Below, piece by piece: positions 26,247-29,511 of a stretch of 29,511 nucleotides of DNA (position 1 is the first letter of the stretch; each line of letters starts with the position of its first letter). Made by a program: the position numbers and the translations under genes. Source of the stretch: RGIG5057 sp036653755 (GTDB lineage: Bacteria; Bacillota; Clostridia; TANB77; CAG-465); assembly GCA_036653755.1 (NCBI GenBank), contig JAVVTJ010000010.1, positions 1 to 29,511 on the forward strand, written 5' to 3'. The notes beneath the pieces were generated by a model. It saw only the letters and a list, made by a program, of their open reading frames with translations. It did no database searches and had not been told where the DNA came from.

Positions 26247-28289
26247 TTATTCTGTAAAATTTAATGTTTGTGTTTTAACTTGCTTTTCATTTACATATAT
26301 TTTAAGTGAAGCACTTTTATATCCATTTAACGAAAATTCTGGTTTTTCAGAATTATTTTCAAAAGTTTTATCATATACAGCATTTTCCGCAGAACCGTCT
26401 ATACTTGCTATTACTTTTACATTTATTTTTTCACCATCTTTAACATTTGCTGCAAGCTCTGATAAATCAAGCTTTACTTTCTTTGTTATAAGTAGTTTAT
26501 TTATTGTAATTTCAACTAAATCTCCTTCTTTTAATTCTTGATTTTGTGGATAACTTTGTGCAATTACAATACCATTTTCTTTTGTTTTATCTTCGCCAGT
26601 CTTTATTTTCACTGTTAATTTTAAATCTACTAATATCTTTTTTGCACTTTCTTCCGTTTCACCAGTAACCTTTGGCATTACTATTCTAGCCTTTCCATCG
26701 CCTTTACTTACCTTTAATTTTATTGTACTTCCATATGGCTGCTCAGTATTTTTATTTGGACTTTGTGATATAACAATATTAGCTTGAATTTTTTCACTTA
26801 TTTCTTCTTCTATTTCAATAACAAATCCTAGTGTATCTTCAAGCTCATATTTAGCAACTTTAATATCTTTTCCTGTAACATCAGGAAGCTTTGTCATTTT
26901 TTGACCTTTACTTACAATAACATATATTTTTTTATCAGCTACAACAGTATCTTTTTCTGGTGTCTGTGAAATTATTAATCCCTCTTTTAGAACTAAATCA
27001 TATTCTAATTTATCTTGAAGTATTTCTATTCCTTGAGCAGAATACTCTTTAACTACTTCTTCAAAGTTTCTACCTACTAAATTAGGTACGTTATATGTCA
27101 CTACTGGTTTATTATCTGAATTAATTTTTTTTGCTATCTTAACTGTAAAAAACACTCCAACTGCAATAATTATAACTGCAATTATTGAACATATAATTAT
27201 AATATTTTTCTTTTTTGAACTCATTTTTTTCTTATTTTTAGATTTTTTCACATCTATCTCTTCATCTGGCTCTTCTTCATCATGTTCTTGTTTTATTTCA
27301 ACATCTTTTAAACTTTTTTGGGTAACTACACTCATTCTACGTGCATTTCTAGTTCTTAAATTAGGAACAATATTTTCTTCAATTATTTCATCAGTTATAA
27401 TTGGAATAACTTGTGTTTCTCCAGCTTCTATTGATGAGTTAAGTTTACTTACTAGTTTTGATGACGTATTATTTATTGCATCATGTATATCTTCTAACAT
27501 TTCAGTAGCACTTTTATATCTACTCATTGTATTTTTAGCCATGGCTTTTAAAATTATATGGTTTAAATCTTCAGCTATTTCATTATTAATATTTATAGGT
27601 TCAATTGGGGCTTCTTGTATATGTTTAAGTGCAACAGATACAGGAGAATCACTATCAAAAGGTACTCTACCAGTAGCCATTTCATACATTACAACACCTA
27701 ATGAATATATGTCAGATTTTTCATCAGTATATCCACCCTTTGCATGTTCTGGTGAAAAATAATGTACTGATCCCATTGTAGTGCCAAAATTAGTTATCGT
27801 AGCTGAAGTAGTAGCTTTTGCTATACCAAAATCTGTTACTTTTGCAACTAAATCTTTATTTAGAACAATATTTTGTGGCTTAATATCTCTATGTATTATG
27901 TGTGCTTTATGTGCTGCCTCTAATGCAGACGCAATTTGCATTGATATTTTAAGTGTTTCCTCATTAGAAAGTTTTCCTTTTTCTTCTATATAATCTTTAA
28001 GTGATCTGCTTTCTAAAAGTTCCATAACTATATAGTTTATACCGTTTTCTTCTCCAACATCATACACAGATACAATATTAGGATGAGTAAGTGAAGCTGC
28101 AGATTGAGCTTCTGTTTTAAATCTTTTTACAAATGTCTCATCTTTAGCATATTCTGACTTTAAAACTTTAACTGCAACATTTCTATTAAGTAGATTACAT
28201 TTAGCTTTATACACATACGCCATTCCACCTACTCCAATTTCTTCTAAAATTTCGTATCTATTTGACAATACTTTCCCTATAAGTTCCAT
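26247..28289 (-). CDS. prkC: PASTA-domain Ser/Thr protein kinase
   Basis: Membrane Hanks-type kinase sensing cell-wall fragments; in spore formers PrkC also responds to muropeptides during germination. The 680 residues hold a kinase domain (about 10-270) with GVGGMAYVYKA, catalytic HRDIKPQNIVL, DFGIA, and GSVHYFSPEHAKG. A charged juxtamembrane linker and one membrane helix (about 357-380) follow. Three extracellular PASTA repeats lie at about 392-460, 461-528 and 529-596, then a C-terminal beta-rich domain. The ATG has AGAAGGAG upstream and lies 15 nt after stp, so kinase and phosphatase are made together. Confidence 0.97.
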   Translation of the reverse strand: MELIGKVLSNRYEILEEIGVGGMAYVYKAKCNLLNRNVAVKVLKSEYAKDETFVKRFKTEAQSAASLTHPNIVSVYDVGEENGINYIVMELLESRSLKDYIEEKGKLSNEETLKISMQIASALEAAHKAHIIHRDIKPQNIVLNKDLVAKVTDFGIAKATTSATITNFGTTMGSVHYFSPEHAKGGYTDEKSDIYSLGVVMYEMATGRVPFDSDSPVSVALKHIQEAPIEPININNEIAEDLNHIILKAMAKNTMSRYKSATEMLEDIHDAINNTSSKLVSKLNSSIEAGETQVIPIITDEIIEENIVPNLRTRNARRMSVVTQKSLKDVEIKQEHDEEEPDEEIDVKKSKNKKKMSSKKKNIIIICSIIAVIIIAVGVFFTVKIAKKINSDNKPVVTYNVPNLVGRNFEEVVKEYSAQGIEILQDKLEYDLVLKEGLIISQTPEKDTVVADKKIYVIVSKGQKMTKLPDVTGKDIKVAKYELEDTLGFVIEIEEEISEKIQANIVISQSPNKNTEQPYGSTIKLKVSKGDGKARIVMPKVTGETEESAKKILVDLKLTVKIKTGEDKTKENGIVIAQSYPQNQELKEGDLVEITINKLLITKKVKLDLSELAANVKDGEKINVKVIASIDGSAENAVYDKTFENNSEKPEFSLNGYKSASLKIYVNEKQVKTQTLNFTE

Positions 28290-28304
28290 AAATTTTAACT
28301 CCTT

Positions 28305-29075
28305 CTAATTTGAACCAGAAATATCAATAACAAGCGCTGTTATATTATCTGTTCCGCCTCTCTCATTTGAAATATCTACAATTTTTTGTGCAAACATATC
28401 AAAAGTACTTTTTTTAAATATATCAATAATTTCATCTTTTTTTATCATATTAGTTACGCCATCCGTGCATAGAAGAATATAACCATTAAAATCTTTTTCT
28501 AGTTTTTGAATAGTAACTTCAATGTCTTTAAATACTCCTACTGCTTTAGTAAGAATGTGCTTTTGCGGATGATTTTTTGCTTCTTCATATGTTATAGCAT
28601 TTGTCTTTACAAGCTCATTTACGTAAGTATCATCTTCTGTTAAAAGAAATATTTTATTAAAATTTCTTTCAATATAATATATTCGACTATCACCAACTGA
28701 TAAGTAATATATATCATCAAAGTATTTAAGAACAACTAAAAGTGTAGTTCCCATCCCTTTATATTTTTCATCTGTTTTCTCTAAATTATATATTTGTTCA
28801 TTTGCATTTTTAACAGCATTTTTAAGTAAATTACAAACACTCTTTTCTTTATTTTTATTTTTACTTTTAATCAATACATCATATTCGTTTAAAATATTAT
28901 TATAAATTGTTTCCGCCGCTAATTTACTAGCAACCTCACCACTTTCATATCCTCCAAGACCATCTGCTACAATGTACAGTACTATATCTTTTCCATCTTT
29001 TCCAATTTTTTTAATGAGAAAATAATCTTCATTAATTTCTCTTTTTTGTCCAACATCACTTCTAACAACATACAT
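28305..29075 (-). CDS. stp: PP2C-family Ser/Thr phosphatase (Stp/PrpC)
   Basis: Cytoplasmic metal-dependent phosphatase that reverses PrkC phosphorylation. The 256-residue protein shows the PP2C motifs in order: SDVGQKREINEDYF, VADGLGGYESGEVAS, GDSRIYYI, LLCTDGVTNMI, and GGTDNITALVI, with the metal-binding Asp residues in place. The ATG follows AGGTGA by about 9 nt. It is first in the stp-prkC-rsgA-rpe-scpB-addB run. Its leader, of about 150 nt, contains the stable repeat hairpin at 29098-29148. Confidence 0.96.
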   Translation of the reverse strand: MYVVRSDVGQKREINEDYFLIKKIGKDGKDIVLYIVADGLGGYESGEVASKLAAETIYNNILNEYDVLIKSKNKNKEKSVCNLLKNAVKNANEQIYNLEKTDEKYKGMGTTLLVVLKYFDDIYYLSVGDSRIYYIERNFNKIFLLTEDDTYVNELVKTNAITYEEAKNHPQKHILTKAVGVFKDIEVTIQKLEKDFNGYILLCTDGVTNMIKKDEIIDIFKKSTFDMFAQKIVDISNERGGTDNITALVIDISGSN

Positions 29076-29097
29076 ACCCGTAAATCACCTGCTTTCT

Positions 29098-29148
29098 TTA
29101 GGGCTAGCTTTGTAAAATTTGTTCCAAATTTTGCAAAGCTAGCGCTCA
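29098..29148. repeat. Short palindromic element in the stp leader
   Basis: A 22-bp stem (29100-29121 / 29125-29146, two mismatches or wobbles) with a 3-nt loop, formed by two inverted copies of the dispersed arm. It would be a very stable hairpin in the stp mRNA, about 10 nt upstream of the ribosome site. Confidence 0.8.
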
Positions 29149-29232
29149 ACAATTACTGCAGTAATAATATATCGAAATAACTAATTTTATATATTATATG
29201 TATTTAATATTAAAGCCTTCATTATATTTTAT

Positions 29233-29261
29233 ATTTTACTACATATTACTTTATATTGCAA
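29233..29261 (-). promoter_or_regulatory. Probable promoter of the stp-prkC operon
   Basis: Minus strand: TTGCAA (29256-29261), 17-bp spacer, TAAAAT (29233-29238). It lies between the two repeat hairpins, so the transcript would begin with about 150 nt of leader including the 29098-29148 hairpin. The rest of the gap 29149-29285 is AT-rich, with a 14-bp palindrome around a PstI-like core (29152-29165) and no gene. Confidence 0.55.
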
Positions 29262-29285
29262 TACTTTTCACAACATTTTCTCTTT

Positions 29286-29341
29286 TTAGGGCTAGCTTTG
29301 TAAAATAATTATCAGTAGCTAATTATTTTACAAAGCTAGCC
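29286..29341. repeat. Perfect hairpin at the 3' end of the tnpB remnant
   Basis: A 22-bp perfect stem (29290-29311 / 29320-29341) with an 8-nt loop, made from two inverted copies of the dispersed arm. It lies 23 bp after the tnpB stop codon, where an IS200/IS605 element carries its subterminal right-end hairpin. It is the best link between the dispersed repeats and an insertion sequence. Confidence 0.82.
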
Positions 29342-29364
29342 AGTTACACTATTTATTAAAATAC

Positions 29365-29511
29365 TCAAACTGTAGTATATTTATATGTATTTAATATCTT
29401 TTTTCCTTCTTCACGTATATTTATTGCAGCATTTGTATCTCTATCTATGACTAAGCCGGGAGTTTGACAGTTTTGTAACTCAATAATTGATAAAAGCATT
29501 GAAAATGCTCA
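29365..29511 (-). pseudogene. tnpB: IS200/IS605-family TnpB, degenerate 3' end (cut by window edge)
   Basis: The C-terminal tail reads GLVIDRDTNAAINIREEG, then KKIL and a short end, an unmistakable TnpB/OrfB signature (RuvC III DRDxNAAxNI). Just upstream, the zinc knuckle that should read C-x2-C-G is C-Q-T-P-G, so its second Cys is lost. The same frame meets a TGA at 29509-29511, the very edge of the window. Only 48 codons are open, so the gene is either decayed or was disrupted nearby. No tnpA is visible here. Confidence 0.75.

Overview
The window looks like a stretch of chromosome from a spore-forming, very AT-rich member of the Clostridia. SpoIVA fixes the sporulating Firmicutes ancestry. 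The stp-prkC-rsgA-rpe block, ScpB, AddB, a TrmR-like methyltransferase, TTG and GTG starts, and strong AGGAGG ribosome sites all fit. The standard genetic code is used. I see no rRNA or tRNA genes and no CRISPR array. All genes but one run on the minus strand.

Layout, left to right. (1) 57-1307 rmuC, with a perfect promoter, divergent from a plus-strand gene (1534-3243) for an unrecognised HExxH protein. (2) 3303-7479, a marR-ABC-ABC operon for a heterodimeric exporter, with a candidate autoregulatory operator. (3) 7624-8250 trmR-like; then a 482-bp inverted-repeat element (8260-8741) holding a consensus promoter and a structured RNA-like segment; then gpsA, aspS, a decayed MNT/HEPN toxin-antitoxin module, asnS and hisS. 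(4) spoIVA, a RhuM-Fic (Doc-type) gene, and a divergent dprA. (5) An array read from right to left: stp, prkC, rsgA, rpe, scpB, addB, a membrane thioredoxin, ccdA, a DtxR-type regulator, and a small membrane protein. It ends at a strong terminator (18222-18283). (6) At the right edge, the degenerate 3' end of an IS200/IS605-type tnpB followed by a perfect 22-bp hairpin.

How the genes work together. Stp and PrkC are an opposing phosphatase/kinase pair for PASTA signalling, RsgA matures the 30S subunit, Rpe serves the pentose phosphate pathway, ScpB acts in chromosome condensation, and AddB acts in double-strand-break repair. Thioredoxin and CcdA form an extracytoplasmic thiol-redox pair, and both carry His-rich metal-binding stretches beside a metalloregulator-like gene.

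The most unusual signal is a dispersed palindromic repeat with the arm TTAGGGCTAGCTTTGTAAAA. It occurs at seven sites in the window, mostly squeezed between the stop codon of one gene and the Shine-Dalgarno of the next. One copy lies in frame inside rpe, and another supplies the last residues of GpsA. The same arm forms the hairpin just downstream of the tnpB remnant, so the family is probably a set of non-autonomous elements related to that insertion sequence. A 1-nt frameshift sits in the Walker A region of addB, in a context that resembles a programmed +1 site.
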